This document shows positions 15,086 to 22,488 of a stretch of 22,488 nt of DNA, one piece after another. Below the pieces are notes generated by a model. That model was not told where the DNA came from. It worked only from the letters and a program-made list of their open reading frames with translations, and searched no databases. The DNA comes from Planctomycetota bacterium (GTDB lineage: Bacteria; Planctomycetota; GCA-002687715; DRQF01), in contig WFTN01000397.1 of assembly GCA_015485455.1 (NCBI GenBank), positions 1 through 22,488 on the forward strand, written 5' to 3'. Position numbers and translations under genes: made by a program. The first letter of the stretch is position 1; every line of letters starts with the position of its first letter.

Positions 15086-15144
15086 CATTCACATGGTCCT
15101 GCGGAACGACAAACCCAGAGATCGAACGCCAGGCAAACTCTGGC

Positions 15145-15248
15145 TATAATGTGTCCCGAAGAGAAGTCTTAAGAGGTGCTGCCCCAAGCACTCAATGAGG
15201 AGGGCATTTCCTCACGCGACGGCCGCGATCCCATAAATGAATCGGGAT
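15145..15248 (+). ncRNA. Candidate structured RNA with four adjacent hairpins
   Basis: A perfect TATAAT (15145-15150) is followed by four short hairpins, the last three immediately adjacent: 15176-15191 (GTGCT/AGCAC), 15196-15214 (TGAGGA/TCCTCA), 15215-15227 (CGCG/CGCG) and 15228-15248 (ATCCC/GGGAT). The -35 is poor. A + strand transcript would run on into the kinase 3' end as antisense. On the - strand the same hairpins would lie in the kinase 3' UTR. Short stems arise by chance, so this is tentative. Confidence 0.25.
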
Positions 15249-15304
15249 AGGAACAGGCAAGGTGGCACCGAAGCACACTCTTGGGCGACGACTTGTGGGA
15301 GAAC

Positions 15305-18004
15305 TTAACGTCCAGCAACTGTGCGAATCCAAGAACCACCTGGCATGTCGTCGGAATAGTAGGGCGCGGCTTTCTTGGCTGCGACAATGCAACCCTTCCC
15401 GTCACCCAAGCCATAGCAGATGTTCGCCAAAATGAAGTAGGCGGAAGCAACTTTCGCCTCAAAAGCCTTGACTGTCCCGATGCCGTCATACTTAACATGA
15501 ATCGCGATAACGTCCTTTGTCTCCATCATGAGATCTTCGAAGTCCTTCGAGTCCATTTCGGCACGAGCTGGACCTTGCATGACTTGATTGAAGACAAGAT
15601 TCATGAATATTCGACGGGCAAAAGGATCGTGGGGGGCATAAGTCATCGCCGATCGCGCATATCCCAATGCCGCTTCGACGCTTTCTAAGCGCAAGGAAGT
15701 CCAGGCTTTAACATTCATGAACTTGCCAAGGGCTAATTTGTATCTCGAGCCTGCAATCAATCTATCTGCATCCCTATCAATCTCTTTGAGCAATTCTAAT
15801 TGCTCATGAGTCAAGGACAGAGAAGCTTCTGGCCCTTCGGGAATCACCTTAGCAAAACGAACTTGCAATTTGGCAACCTCAAGAAGCTCGTAGGTCCGGC
15901 CAATCCGGAATACAGGTGTTGCCGCTTGGAGAAGTTTCAAAGCTTCATCCTGCTGGCCCAGGGCAACAAGAACCGTCGCTTGATATCGACTCAAGGTGGG
16001 ATGATGAGGCCATCGTTTGAGCCCAGCCTGAAGGAGATCCGCGAATTTCTTCTCGTCACCCATTCGTCGGAACATGGCCGCCTCAATGGCAAAAGAGAAG
16101 GGACCATGGGCGTCCTTTGGTATACGCTTAAGTGCTGCTCGGGCTTCCTTAAAATGCCCGAGAATGGCTGCGGTGTGGGCGCAAAACCGATCCACCAAGA
16201 CCGACTCCTGCTCGTCATTGCTCAGAGCCATGAATAACTCTCTTGCCCGCTCGAATTCTCCACGCTCAAAAGCCAAAGAGCCTGACATTTGCAAGGGGCG
16301 ACGACGGTCTTCACCAAAGGCCAAAGCTTGGTCGATTTCTTTCGTCACTTCAGCTTGAGGACGTCCCATGCTTTGAAGGATCGAGGCGCAAAGGGCCGAT
16401 TCGTCGGAAGATTGAGAAGCTTGAAGTAAGGGGCCGGGCCACGGTTTTCCTTCGAGAAGGAGGGCCAAGAGGCAAGCTCCTCGAGACGCCGTCGGTGATT
16501 GGAGAGAGCCAAATCTCTCCAACGCGGCTTTGGCTTCCTCCTTGCGTCCACACAGAGTGTCCGCCAGGATCTTCGCCAAGTCAAAAGCCCGAGGGTTAAT
16601 AGCTCTAGAATCATGTTTCTTGCAGTTGTTCAGAGCACGATCAAGCTGATTCACCAACACATCGGAAGATGGATCGATGGCCAAGTTCATGAAGCGCTCG
16701 TAAGCCGCTCTTGCATCCAGTCGCGCCAGCCAAGCTTGAGCCTCAGAATTGCCCGGATCTCGCTTCAAAAGGTCGAGGGCAAAAAGGCGAGCCGTTTTTC
16801 TTTGGCCCCCTTCAAAGGCAACCGCCACTTGTTCAAGGCCAGCGTCAAGTTGGAGCTTCTTCTCTCGCTTCCCTACACCCCACAAACCGAAGAAGATGAG
16901 GGCAATGGCGACTAAAGACGCCAGACTGAAGGACAAGGCTTTTCGCCTGCGGACAGTGCGAATAAGTTTCCGCACGGGACCCACCGAGCGCGTTGAAATG
17001 GCCCTGCCAGTGGCAAATCTCTCCAGTTCTTCGGCGAACTTACCCGCTGATTGAAATCGTGCGCCTGGATCCTTTTCCAGGGCTTTTTGAATGAGGATCT
17101 CTAAGTCACGATCGGCTGCGGGTAAGGACAGAGATGGTGGATCATTGAGGACGATCCGCCGTGCCAAACGCACTTGATCTTGATCTTCGAAGGGAGGACC
17201 ACCGGCGCAAAGGCTATAAAGAGTGGCTCCCAAGGCGTAAAGATCTGTACGGGGATCATGCCCGGCTGTTTTCGATTCGATTTGTTCTGGGGCCAAATAG
17301 GGCAGCGTTCCTGCCACGACTCCTTCTTGGGTCAGATTGGGGTCACTTCGCCCCCGTGCTAAGCCGAAATCAACAACAAAGACTTTGTCCGAATCTAAAA
17401 CGATATTGGCTGGTTTGATATCCCGATGAACCACACCGCAAGCATGAGTCTGCTCCAAACACCGGGCAACACAGGCACCAATTTCTGCCACCCGCTGAGG
17501 ACTGAAATCGAGATCCCCTTCGTCTAACCCTGGGCCAGTCAGCCATTTCATGGCGATGTAGAAGAACCCCTTGTCCTCTCCAACACCATAAATGGGGACG
17601 ATATTAGGGTGATCGAGGGCTGCAGTGATTTCCGCTTCACGCTTAAAGCGAAGCTTGGCACGGGGATCCCCCATGGCCTTCTCGTCCAAGACTTTGAGAG
17701 CCACCATACGTCCCAAACCGACTTGCTCTGCTAAATAGACCCGCCCCATGCCACCTTTGCCGATGCCATGGCGAAGCCGAAATTCCCCCAGGACCTCCGC
17801 TGGAAGTCCCTTTTCTCCAGGCCCACAGCTTCCCTGCATACTGTCAATAAACAGCTGCTCTGAGTCCGTTGCTTGTCGAAGCTCTTCCATCAGTGCGATG
17901 TCGCCGCGACAAATCGTCTTTATGTCGGGAATCTCCCCAGATTCCAAAGCCTTAAACCACGATTCTAAGGCTCCTTCGAGGGGATCTATCATGCCATGGG
18001 CCAT
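15305..18004 (-). CDS. PknB-type Ser/Thr protein kinase with TM segment and TPR-like C-terminal half
   Basis: The protein is 899 aa from the ATG at 18004, which has GGAG six nt upstream; a GTG at 18016 lies on that site. Numbering here is from this ATG. A short planctomycete-style leader (LESWFKALESGEIPDI, about 13-28) precedes the kinase domain (about 74-330). All key residues are present: GIGKGGMGRVY (80-90), K104 in VALKVL, E123, HRDIKPANI (193-201), DFGLARG (212-218) and APEQ (238-241). It should therefore be active. One TM helix (about 359-376) follows a basic stretch. The remaining 500 residues look like degenerate TPR repeats (RDPGNSEAQAWLARLDARA, HPTLSRYQATVLVALGQQDE) and should lie outside the membrane as a sensor or scaffold. 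No PASTA repeats are seen. It is convergent with the secreted-protein gene and near the ECF sigma gene, a possible phosphorylation target. Confidence 0.92.
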   Translation of the reverse strand: MAHGMIDPLEGALESWFKALESGEIPDIKTICRGDIALMEELRQATDSEQLFIDSMQGSCGPGEKGLPAEVLGEFRLRHGIGKGGMGRVYLAEQVGLGRMVALKVLDEKAMGDPRAKLRFKREAEITAALDHPNIVPIYGVGEDKGFFYIAMKWLTGPGLDEGDLDFSPQRVAEIGACVARCLEQTHACGVVHRDIKPANIVLDSDKVFVVDFGLARGRSDPNLTQEGVVAGTLPYLAPEQIESKTAGHDPRTDLYALGATLYSLCAGGPPFEDQDQVRLARRIVLNDPPSLSLPAADRDLEILIQKALEKDPGARFQSAGKFAEELERFATGRAISTRSVGPVRKLIRTVRRRKALSFSLASLVAIALIFFGLWGVGKREKKLQLDAGLEQVAVAFEGGQRKTARLFALDLLKRDPGNSEAQAWLARLDARAAYERFMNLAIDPSSDVLVNQLDRALNNCKKHDSRAINPRAFDLAKILADTLCGRKEEAKAALERFGSLQSPTASRGACLLALLLEGKPWPGPLLQASQSSDESALCASILQSMGRPQAEVTKEIDQALAFGEDRRRPLQMSGSLAFERGEFERARELFMALSNDEQESVLVDRFCAHTAAILGHFKEARAALKRIPKDAHGPFSFAIEAAMFRRMGDEKKFADLLQAGLKRWPHHPTLSRYQATVLVALGQQDEALKLLQAATPVFRIGRTYELLEVAKLQVRFAKVIPEGPEASLSLTHEQLELLKEIDRDADRLIAGSRYKLALGKFMNVKAWTSLRLESVEAALGYARSAMTYAPHDPFARRIFMNLVFNQVMQGPARAEMDSKDFEDLMMETKDVIAIHVKYDGIGTVKAFEAKVASAYFILANICYGLGDGKGCIVAAKKAAPYYSDDMPGGSWIRTVAGR

Positions 18005-18550
18005 GGGTTTCTCCACTGGTAAGGCCGTATTCTATCCGAAAACGGTCCCAAGGTCTTCACCGCTGAGTACTTACAATCGTTCTTGGATCTTTCGAGCTAA
18101 AAGGCTTCTCGAGAACACATAAAGGTGCGGGGATTTCCAAGCTGGAAACCCCCGCTGAAAAATCCCTCAAAAACACGCCTGTGTCGTTGACTGAATGTGG
18201 GCGTCTTGCCGCCACTCTCTAAGGCGCATTCATTAGGGAAGCGTTACGAGAAAACTTAACTTTTATTATCCGCCCTATTCGTCAACCCTCTTCTCCTTGC
18301 CTCGAGGCGCGGCGGGCGCTGCGAACAGAAAGACTTGCTTTACAATGAGGTTCCTGAAGATTAGGATTTCGTCTGTTGATCACCGGGTTCTTTCTGTGGT
18401 GGTAAGGACCTGCGACCGTGATGCCCAACGTCACCCTCGCCTTCGTACGTGATCGATCCAACTACAATTTGCCCTTGAGAATCGCGCCGATAGTCCGGAT
18501 GTGTCGCGTCCCTGTCGCTCTATCGGTGTGTGGAAAGTGAGAGATCATTC
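18005..18550. other. Divergent intergenic region, kinase / winged-helix gene
   Basis: About 545 nt carry no recognisable gene. The region must hold promoters for both flanking genes, but I cannot pick either with confidence: on the + strand TACAAT (18341-18346) lacks a -35, and on the - strand TTGACG near 18284 lacks a well spaced -10. It contains the long imperfect palindrome at 18127-18155. Confidence 0.45.
18127..18155. repeat. 13-bp inverted repeat with one mismatch
   Basis: GCGGGGATTTCCA (18127-18139) faces TGGAAACCCCCGC (18143-18155) across the 3-nt loop AGC, with a single A-C mismatch. It lies about 120 nt upstream of the kinase start. No T-run follows on either strand, so an operator or 5' UTR hairpin for the kinase is more likely than a terminator. 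Confidence 0.55.
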
Positions 18551-19264
18551 ATGCAGACGTCCATCAATCCAATTGAAGTAAATAGCCGTGTATCGCAACT
18601 TCGGGTCGATCTGACCCAAATACGTCCTGGTATGCCCAACCAATCCGAACCTGAAAACGAGCTTTCGACGGCGGAATCTACCCTCTTGAGACTCTTCGTC
18701 CGCGTTGAGGAGATGCGCTCGCGAATCGACGTATTAGAAGAGGAAGTCCGGAGTCTGAAGGAAGACCGTGACCACTTCGCCTACCCTCGAGATGGCCATG
18801 GGGCGAACCATGCATCTTTTCGTTCCTTGCCGGAAGGGCGGGAAGTGGAGCTGGATGGCGAAAGTTATCGGGCTCATGTCTTGACCAGAATCGGCGAAAG
18901 CGTCCTCACTTTGGCCCGAACCAAGCGTGCCGGGCGGACAGGTCAATTGCTTTTCGTGATGCGGAATCGCCTCTTGCGAAGCGAGAGCCTGGGTCCTTTG
19001 GAAGAGCGGATTCTTGCCCTTTTGGTAACCCGCAGAGATGCGGGAAACCCCACGGGGCTCAACGCCCGGGAAATTGAAAGCCTACTGGAAAAGGAAAGCA
19101 ATGTCCTGCCACTCTTGGTGAATGCACCAGTTGATAGCTCCATCCGGTCTTCTGTTTGTCGGCTGCGGAGCAAATTAGCCCGTTTGGCAGGGCCAAAAGG
19201 TCAAATCCTCACGAGCGAATGTGGCTACCGCCTGCTGGGACGACCAGAGATTGCTGTCAGTTAA
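18551..19264 (+). CDS. Coiled-coil protein with OmpR/PhoB-like winged-helix domain
   Basis: This 237-aa cytoplasmic protein begins at ATG 18551; GTG 18530 would add 7 residues. A coiled coil spans about 44-73 (LRLFVRVEEMRSRIDVLEEE, then VRSLKE). A small beta-rich middle follows (EGREVELDGESYRAHVL). The C-terminal 85 residues look like an OmpR/PhoB winged helix: PLEERILALLV, then GLNAREIESLL, the recognition-helix-like SSIRSSVCRLRSKLARLAG (197-214) and the wing QILTSECGYRLLG (218-230), which matches 'IxTvxGxGYRL'. There is no receiver domain. It could be a DNA-binding regulator that dimerises through the coiled coil, with input from an unknown partner. A strong terminator follows. The fold is moderately well supported; the regulon is unknown. 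Confidence 0.7.
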   Translation: MQTSINPIEVNSRVSQLRVDLTQIRPGMPNQSEPENELSTAESTLLRLFVRVEEMRSRIDVLEEEVRSLKEDRDHFAYPRDGHGANHASFRSLPEGREVELDGESYRAHVLTRIGESVLTLARTKRAGRTGQLLFVMRNRLLRSESLGPLEERILALLVTRRDAGNPTGLNAREIESLLEKESNVLPLLVNAPVDSSIRSSVCRLRSKLARLAGPKGQILTSECGYRLLGRPEIAVS

Positions 19265-19381
19265 CCTGACTCCTTCATGAGATCGGCCCCGAGATTGTGA
19301 AGATTGGCTGTCCACAGAACCACAACGAATACCCGGCGCAACTCCCTTCTGCGCCACTTGCCTTGTTTTCCTCGAAGCGAA

Positions 19382-19418
19382 GAGGCCCCCACCGTTAACG
19401 ATGGGGGCCTCATTTTTT
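19382..19418 (+). terminator. Rho-independent terminator of the winged-helix gene
   Basis: GAGGCCCCCA (19382-19391) pairs perfectly with TGGGGGCCTC (19402-19411), and the centre CGTTAACG is itself self-complementary. Six Ts follow after one A (19413-19418). Confidence 0.92.
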
Positions 19419-19443
19419 CGGACGATCACCGAGGTCGCTGAGC

Positions 19444-19728
19444 TTAGAAACCGCTCTTCACCTTGGCGGACACTTTATCGTTCTTGAAAGTAATCGTGAT
19501 GAGCTTGGAGCCATCTTCCCATTTGTAGGCGCCGGCACTGATTTTCATGCCCATGGCTTCTCCCCCCGCACCACCACCGCCGGTGTGCTTACCAAGAATG
19601 GCTTCAACTTCTTCCAAAGTCATGCCATCTTTGATTTTATCATAGCTGTCTTGGGAAATACCGCCCCCACAGGCCACAACGAGGAGCAGGGCCAACATGG
19701 CGAGAGACCGCAGGATTCGAGTCTTCAT
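19444..19728 (-). CDS. Small BamE/DUF3862-like lipoprotein
   Basis: This 94-aa lipoprotein starts at ATG 19728, with GGAG seven nt upstream; a TTG at 19731 is adjacent. The signal peptide ends in the lipobox LVVAC, so Cys20 should be lipidated. The mature part has YDKIKDGMTLEEVEAILGK, the 'YxKIkxGMtxxEVxxiLG' motif of SmpA/OmlA (BamE) and DUF3862 domains. A Gly-rich loop (GGGGAGGEAMG) and the strands KWEDGSKLITITFKNDKVS follow. Such domains bind other envelope proteins; some resemble BLIP-type inhibitors. It is downstream of, and in the same direction as, the receiver-like gene, but 193 nt separate them. Its partner is unknown. Confidence 0.82.
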   Translation of the reverse strand: MKTRILRSLAMLALLLVVACGGGISQDSYDKIKDGMTLEEVEAILGKHTGGGGAGGEAMGMKISAGAYKWEDGSKLITITFKNDKVSAKVKSGF

Positions 19729-19869
19729 CAATCATCTCCAGGAAAACTTGTTCTGTTTTGAGCCACGGAGGAAGTCCGAGAAGCTCATGCTCCCAAGCAT
19801 ATCCTATTCCTGGCGATGTTTCACGATAGAGAAGAGTGGAGTTTAGAGCCGATTTTCGAGGGCAGCGGC

Positions 19870-19924
19870 TAGCTCGAATGTTTCTCAACCTCGCCGTCGT
19901 TCTCATCGGAAATGAGTCGAGCTA
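19870..19924 (-). other. Nested inverted repeats over a stop codon
   Basis: TAGCTCGA (19870-19877) and TCGAGCTA (19917-19924) are perfect inverses; the second contains the stop codon of the receiver-like gene. An inner CTCAT/ATGAG hairpin (19902-19906 with 19912-19916) sits directly inside the right arm. There is no T-run. It may be a 3' mRNA structure or a weak terminator. Confidence 0.35.
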
Positions 19925-20638
19925 ACGGACATCAGCCAAGACGGAGCAAATTTCACGGGGCCCAAATGGAGTGGAGAGAACCCCAGAAAGGGGCCAAGCA
20001 TCCCAATCTTCCAGGAGCCCTCGTTCCTCGTCAATCAGAAATATGGCACAGTCATGGTCTTTCCCCAGAGAAAGAAGCTCAGCGCAATACTTGTCGCCCT
20101 TGTCACCCCCGAAACTCTCGGCGATGAAAACGAAATCAACGGGCTCGCTGAGGTCCAAGAGTTGACGCAAGGGGCGAACCAGGTCTTTGGGGTCGTCTAC
20201 CCCATGAACATGGAGACCTAAGGCTGACAGCTCATTTTCGAGGAATGCCAGATTCCCCTGCCCGCCAGCAATGACCACCGCATGGCCCTCCAAGGTCAGA
20301 GACGGGAGGTCCCCACTTTTGATCCCATCATCGACAGCTTGAGAAATGGCCTCACTGCTCAGGGAGCTACAATCGAGAAGTTCCTCTGGGGCGGTCTTAG
20401 CACAGAAGGCCATCATCTCTTTGACCGCCTGCTGCTCGGAACACCCTCCCTCCACGAGGTCGTCGAGCTTTTGCCATTCACTTAAGACAAGTTCCCGTTC
20501 GATCATCTCTTCGATGACGTTCGCAGCCACCGTAAGCTCACCCATATTGTCCGCAGCAGCGCGGGGAGAATTTGCCGAATTCAATTCATCGTTGGACACG
20601 GGGATGGGCCTCACAAGAAAAATGTCGTTACCGAGCAT
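19922..20638 (-). CDS. Protein with degenerate receiver-like C-terminal domain
   Basis: This 238-aa soluble protein has an N-terminal helical region of no known family (about 30-110, rich in Glu and Ser). Residues about 119-236 follow the order of a CheY-like receiver: a first strand AVVIAGGQG (120-128), a third strand DFVFIAES (168-175), a fourth AIFLID (198-203) and a fifth GVLSTPFGPREI (219-230). The phosphorylation residues are missing. The usual acidic pair after strand 1 is replaced by GGQG, the acceptor Asp of strand 3 is Ala or Glu, and the Lys of the 'KPF' motif is Thr (TPF). It would be a pseudo-receiver working by protein-protein contact. The ATG at 20638 has only a weak ribosome binding site. 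It is divergent from the amidohydrolase operon, 89 nt away. The receiver call rests on pattern only. Confidence 0.6.
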   Translation of the reverse strand: MLGNDIFLVRPIPVSNDELNSANSPRAAADNMGELTVAANVIEEMIERELVLSEWQKLDDLVEGGCSEQQAVKEMMAFCAKTAPEELLDCSSLSSEAISQAVDDGIKSGDLPSLTLEGHAVVIAGGQGNLAFLENELSALGLHVHGVDDPKDLVRPLRQLLDLSEPVDFVFIAESFGGDKGDKYCAELLSLGKDHDCAIFLIDEERGLLEDWDAWPLSGVLSTPFGPREICSVLADVR

Positions 20639-20727
20639 CTATCGGCCAACATCGGCGCTCTTTTGACTTAATTTGCTCTGGACCCAACCCAAGAGCTGCT
20701 CTACCCTCTGGCCACTGGAGGTCATAA

Positions 20728-22050
20728 ATGCGACATATTCTCATTCTGATAGTGCTCTCTTGCTTGCCCTTAAGCGGTCAATCCCAAGAAATTAGAGCTT
20801 TTCATGCGGATCGAATCATTCCGATCAGTGGTGCCGAAATCCCCGATGGTGTTTTGGTGATTCGTGGCAAGAAGATCGAAGCCATTGGGTCATTAAGCAC
20901 AGTTCAGCTTCCCCAAGGAGTCAAACTCGAGAGAGTTCGAGGCATGATCATGCCGGGTTTAGTGGACACACACAGCCACATCGGTGGGGGCTCTGGGGGC
21001 GACGGTTCAAACCCCATTCAACCAGACTGCAAAATCTGGGAGACGCTCAACGCAAAAGACGCAGGCCTGCGCAAAGCGCTAGCTGGAGGTCTCACCACAG
21101 TCAACGTCATGCCTGGATCAGGGCATCTCATGAGCGGCCAAACGGTCTACATTAAATTACGAAGAGCCAAGACTGTGGAAGGCTTAGTGATTAAGGACAA
21201 GACCGGTTGGGTCATGGGCGGCATGAAAATGGCCAACGGCACCAACTCCATACGCAGCGCTCCTTTTCCCGGTACCAGAGCCAAATCAGCGGCCTTGGTG
21301 CGGGCAAAGTACATTCAAGCCCAAGAATACGTCGCCAAGATTCAAGCTGCGGGAAATGACAAAAGTAAACTTCCACCACGCGACTTGGGATTGGAAGGGT
21401 TGGCGGAAGTACTCAGCGGCAAACGTATCGTCCACCACCACACCCATCGAGCTGACGACATTCTGACAGTATTGCGATTGGCGAAGGAATTCAGATTCCG
21501 TGTCGTCCTCCATCATGTCAGCGAAGGATGGAAAGTGGCTGAGGAAATCGCCGCAGCAAAAGTTCCCTGCTCCATCATTGTCCTCGACTCACCAGGAGGC
21601 AAATTAGAAGCTGTCGACCTACGCTCGGAAACAGGCGGCATCTTGGAGAAGGCTGGAGTTCCCACCGCCTTCCACACCGATGATGGCATCACGGATTCAC
21701 GCCTATTTCTCCGATCTGCAGCCTTTGCCGTTCGATCTGGCATGTCCCGCAAAGCAGCCTTGGAAGGTCTCACACTCACGGCAGCAAAAATGATCGACTT
21801 AGACCATCGTTTAGGAAGCTTGGAGCCCGGGAAAGACGCTGACTTCATCATCTTGAGCGGCGAGCCTTTGAGCGTCTACACCAAGGTGAAACAAACCTGG
21901 GTCGAAGGAAAACTGGTTTTCGATTTGGCCAACCCGAAAGACCATCTCTTCGCTGTAGGGGGCTACGGCGCCAGTGAAGATCAAAAAATGCACACCCACT
22001 GCGGTTGGGCTGGCTCCCCCGATCACGCAAAAGACGGAGGTCAAAAATGA
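20728..22050 (+). CDS. Secreted metal-dependent amidohydrolase
   Basis: This 440-aa enzyme has a signal peptide (about 1-19, ILILIVLSCLPLSG), so it works in the periplasm or outside. It belongs to the amidohydrolase superfamily (imidazolonepropionase/dipeptidase-like). Metal ligands expected in the TIM barrel are visible: THSH (H82, H84 in GLVDTHSHIG), the cluster HHHTH (236-240), LHH (H262, H263) and HTDD (H316, D318). The typical end motif LGSLEPGKDADFIIL is near residue 365. The start is ATG 20728, with GGAGG six nt upstream. The stop overlaps the next amidohydrolase start as ATGA, so they are coupled. Family members cleave C-N bonds in cyclic amides or peptides; the substrate cannot be read from the sequence. 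Confidence 0.88.
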   Translation: MRHILILIVLSCLPLSGQSQEIRAFHADRIIPISGAEIPDGVLVIRGKKIEAIGSLSTVQLPQGVKLERVRGMIMPGLVDTHSHIGGGSGGDGSNPIQPDCKIWETLNAKDAGLRKALAGGLTTVNVMPGSGHLMSGQTVYIKLRRAKTVEGLVIKDKTGWVMGGMKMANGTNSIRSAPFPGTRAKSAALVRAKYIQAQEYVAKIQAAGNDKSKLPPRDLGLEGLAEVLSGKRIVHHHTHRADDILTVLRLAKEFRFRVVLHHVSEGWKVAEEIAAAKVPCSIIVLDSPGGKLEAVDLRSETGGILEKAGVPTAFHTDDGITDSRLFLRSAAFAVRSGMSRKAALEGLTLTAAKMIDLDHRLGSLEPGKDADFIILSGEPLSVYTKVKQTWVEGKLVFDLANPKDHLFAVGGYGASEDQKMHTHCGWAGSPDHAKDGGQK

Positions 22051-22488
22051 AACATCACACTGTACTCATCGGGCTTCTGCTTGCTGCACTCCTACCCTCC
22101 TTAGAGGCCCAAGTTGCGGTGAAAGCCGACTTCATTCATGTGGTGTCTGGCCCCCCCATCAAAAACGGTTTGATCCTCATGGACAAAGGCAAAATCAGGG
22201 CTATTGGCAGACAAGATCAGATCAAAATCCCAAAAGGCTACCGGGTCCTGACCGCTAAGATCGTGACTCCAGGGCTCATTGACGCCCATAGCACCGTGGG
22301 GCTCGCTGGGATTTACAATCGCAATCAAGACCAGGAGCAGCACGAGAAATCTGCGCCCATTCAACCTGAGCTGCGAGCCCTCGACGCCTATAACCCCCGA
22401 GAAGCTTTAGTGACCTGGCTACGAGAGCACGGAGTCACCACGATCAACACAGGGCACGCTCCTAAAGCCGTTGTTCCGGGTCAAACGA
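22047..22488 (+). CDS. Second secreted amidohydrolase-like protein (partial)
   Basis: The first 147 residues are present; the gene runs past the window end. ATG 22047 overlaps the previous stop, and GGAGG (22036-22040) lies six nt upstream. A signal peptide (about 1-21, LIGLLLAALLPSLEA) and the N-terminal amidohydrolase beta-sandwich (VAVKADFIHVVSG, GKIRAIG) lead into IVTPGLIDAHSTVG (72-85). Here the usual HxH metal motif is H-S-T: only the first His is kept. PIQPELRALDAYN and GVTTINTGHAPKAVVPGQT align with PIQP and GLTTVNVMPG...GQT of the neighbour, so the two are paralogues. The second may bind metal differently or be a non-catalytic partner. Confidence 0.82.
   Translation, partial: MKHHTVLIGLLLAALLPSLEAQVAVKADFIHVVSGPPIKNGLILMDKGKIRAIGRQDQIKIPKGYRVLTAKIVTPGLIDAHSTVGLAGIYNRNQDQEQHEKSAPIQPELRALDAYNPREALVTWLREHGVTTINTGHAPKAVVPGQT

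Larger units (their letters stand above)
14847..15304. other. Gene-poor, hairpin-rich gap before the kinase 3' end
   Basis: I see no convincing protein gene in these 458 nt. Three + strand frames stay open across about 14817-15067, but none has a good ribosome binding site or a recognisable product. The gap holds two structured stretches, at 15025-15085 and 15145-15248. The - strand of the last 130 nt would be the kinase 3' UTR. Confidence 0.5.

Noticed and set aside
15281..15688. 135-codon + strand open frame at the kinase 3' end
   Set aside because: Mostly antisense to the kinase C-terminus, with no domain or ribosome binding site.
18264..18290. TTGACG and TAATAA on the - strand as the kinase promoter
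   Set aside because: Only 11 nt separate the two elements; at normal spacing the -10 match is poor.
18341..18346. TACAAT as a -10 box for the winged-helix gene
   Set aside because: No acceptable -35 at 16-18 nt, and it lies over 200 nt from the start codon.
1..22488. tRNA, rRNA, insertion sequences, CRISPR arrays, integrase or attachment sites
   Set aside because: None seen by eye: no transposase- or integrase-like protein and no regularly spaced repeats.

Overview
The window looks like chromosomal DNA from a Gram-negative bacterium, most likely a planctomycete or close relative. The reasons are an ECF sigma factor of the type expanded in Planctomycetes, a PknB-type Ser/Thr kinase with a planctomycete-style N-terminal extension and a TPR-like C-terminal half, and two outer-membrane beta-barrel proteins ending in Phe. 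The lineage is an inference from gene families only. Genes are mostly preceded by clear GGAG-type ribosome binding sites, and several are closed by textbook terminators.

Region 1 (1-3565, + strand) is the end of a surface-glycan cluster: the C-terminus of a DegT-type sugar aminotransferase, a NodU/CmcH-type carbamoyltransferase, a WbqC-like protein and a WecD-like acyltransferase. They are tightly packed (TAG directly followed by ATG, an ATGA overlap, a 27-nt gap). Together they would aminate, acylate and carbamoylate a nucleotide sugar or glycan. Region 2 (3631-4754) has a short HPF/RaiA-like ribosome-associated protein and a two-CBS-domain protein. Region 3 (5063-8658) holds two tandem paralogous porins, each with a signal peptide, a coiled coil and a barrel, and each with its own terminator.

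Region 4 (8763-12797) is a nitric-oxide detoxification module. It has a quinol-type NO reductase (norB, - strand) and a divergent NorR-type, sigma-54-dependent NO sensor. The intergenic DNA carries a sigma-54 promoter facing norB and three GTTGT-N7-ACAAC operators. The third operator touches the norR start codon, which suggests autoregulation and a leaderless norR mRNA.

Region 5 (12873-18004) has the ECF sigma factor, a secreted protein of unknown function and the convergent Ser/Thr kinase. Between the last two lies a structured non-coding stretch. Region 6 (18551-20638) has a coiled-coil winged-helix regulator, a small BamE/DUF3862-like lipoprotein and a protein with a degenerate receiver domain. 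Region 7 (20728-22488) is an operon of two secreted amidohydrolase paralogues. The first keeps the HxH metal motif, and the second, cut by the window end, has lost it.

The strongest integrated system is norB/norR with its control region. I found no tRNA, rRNA, insertion sequence or CRISPR array.
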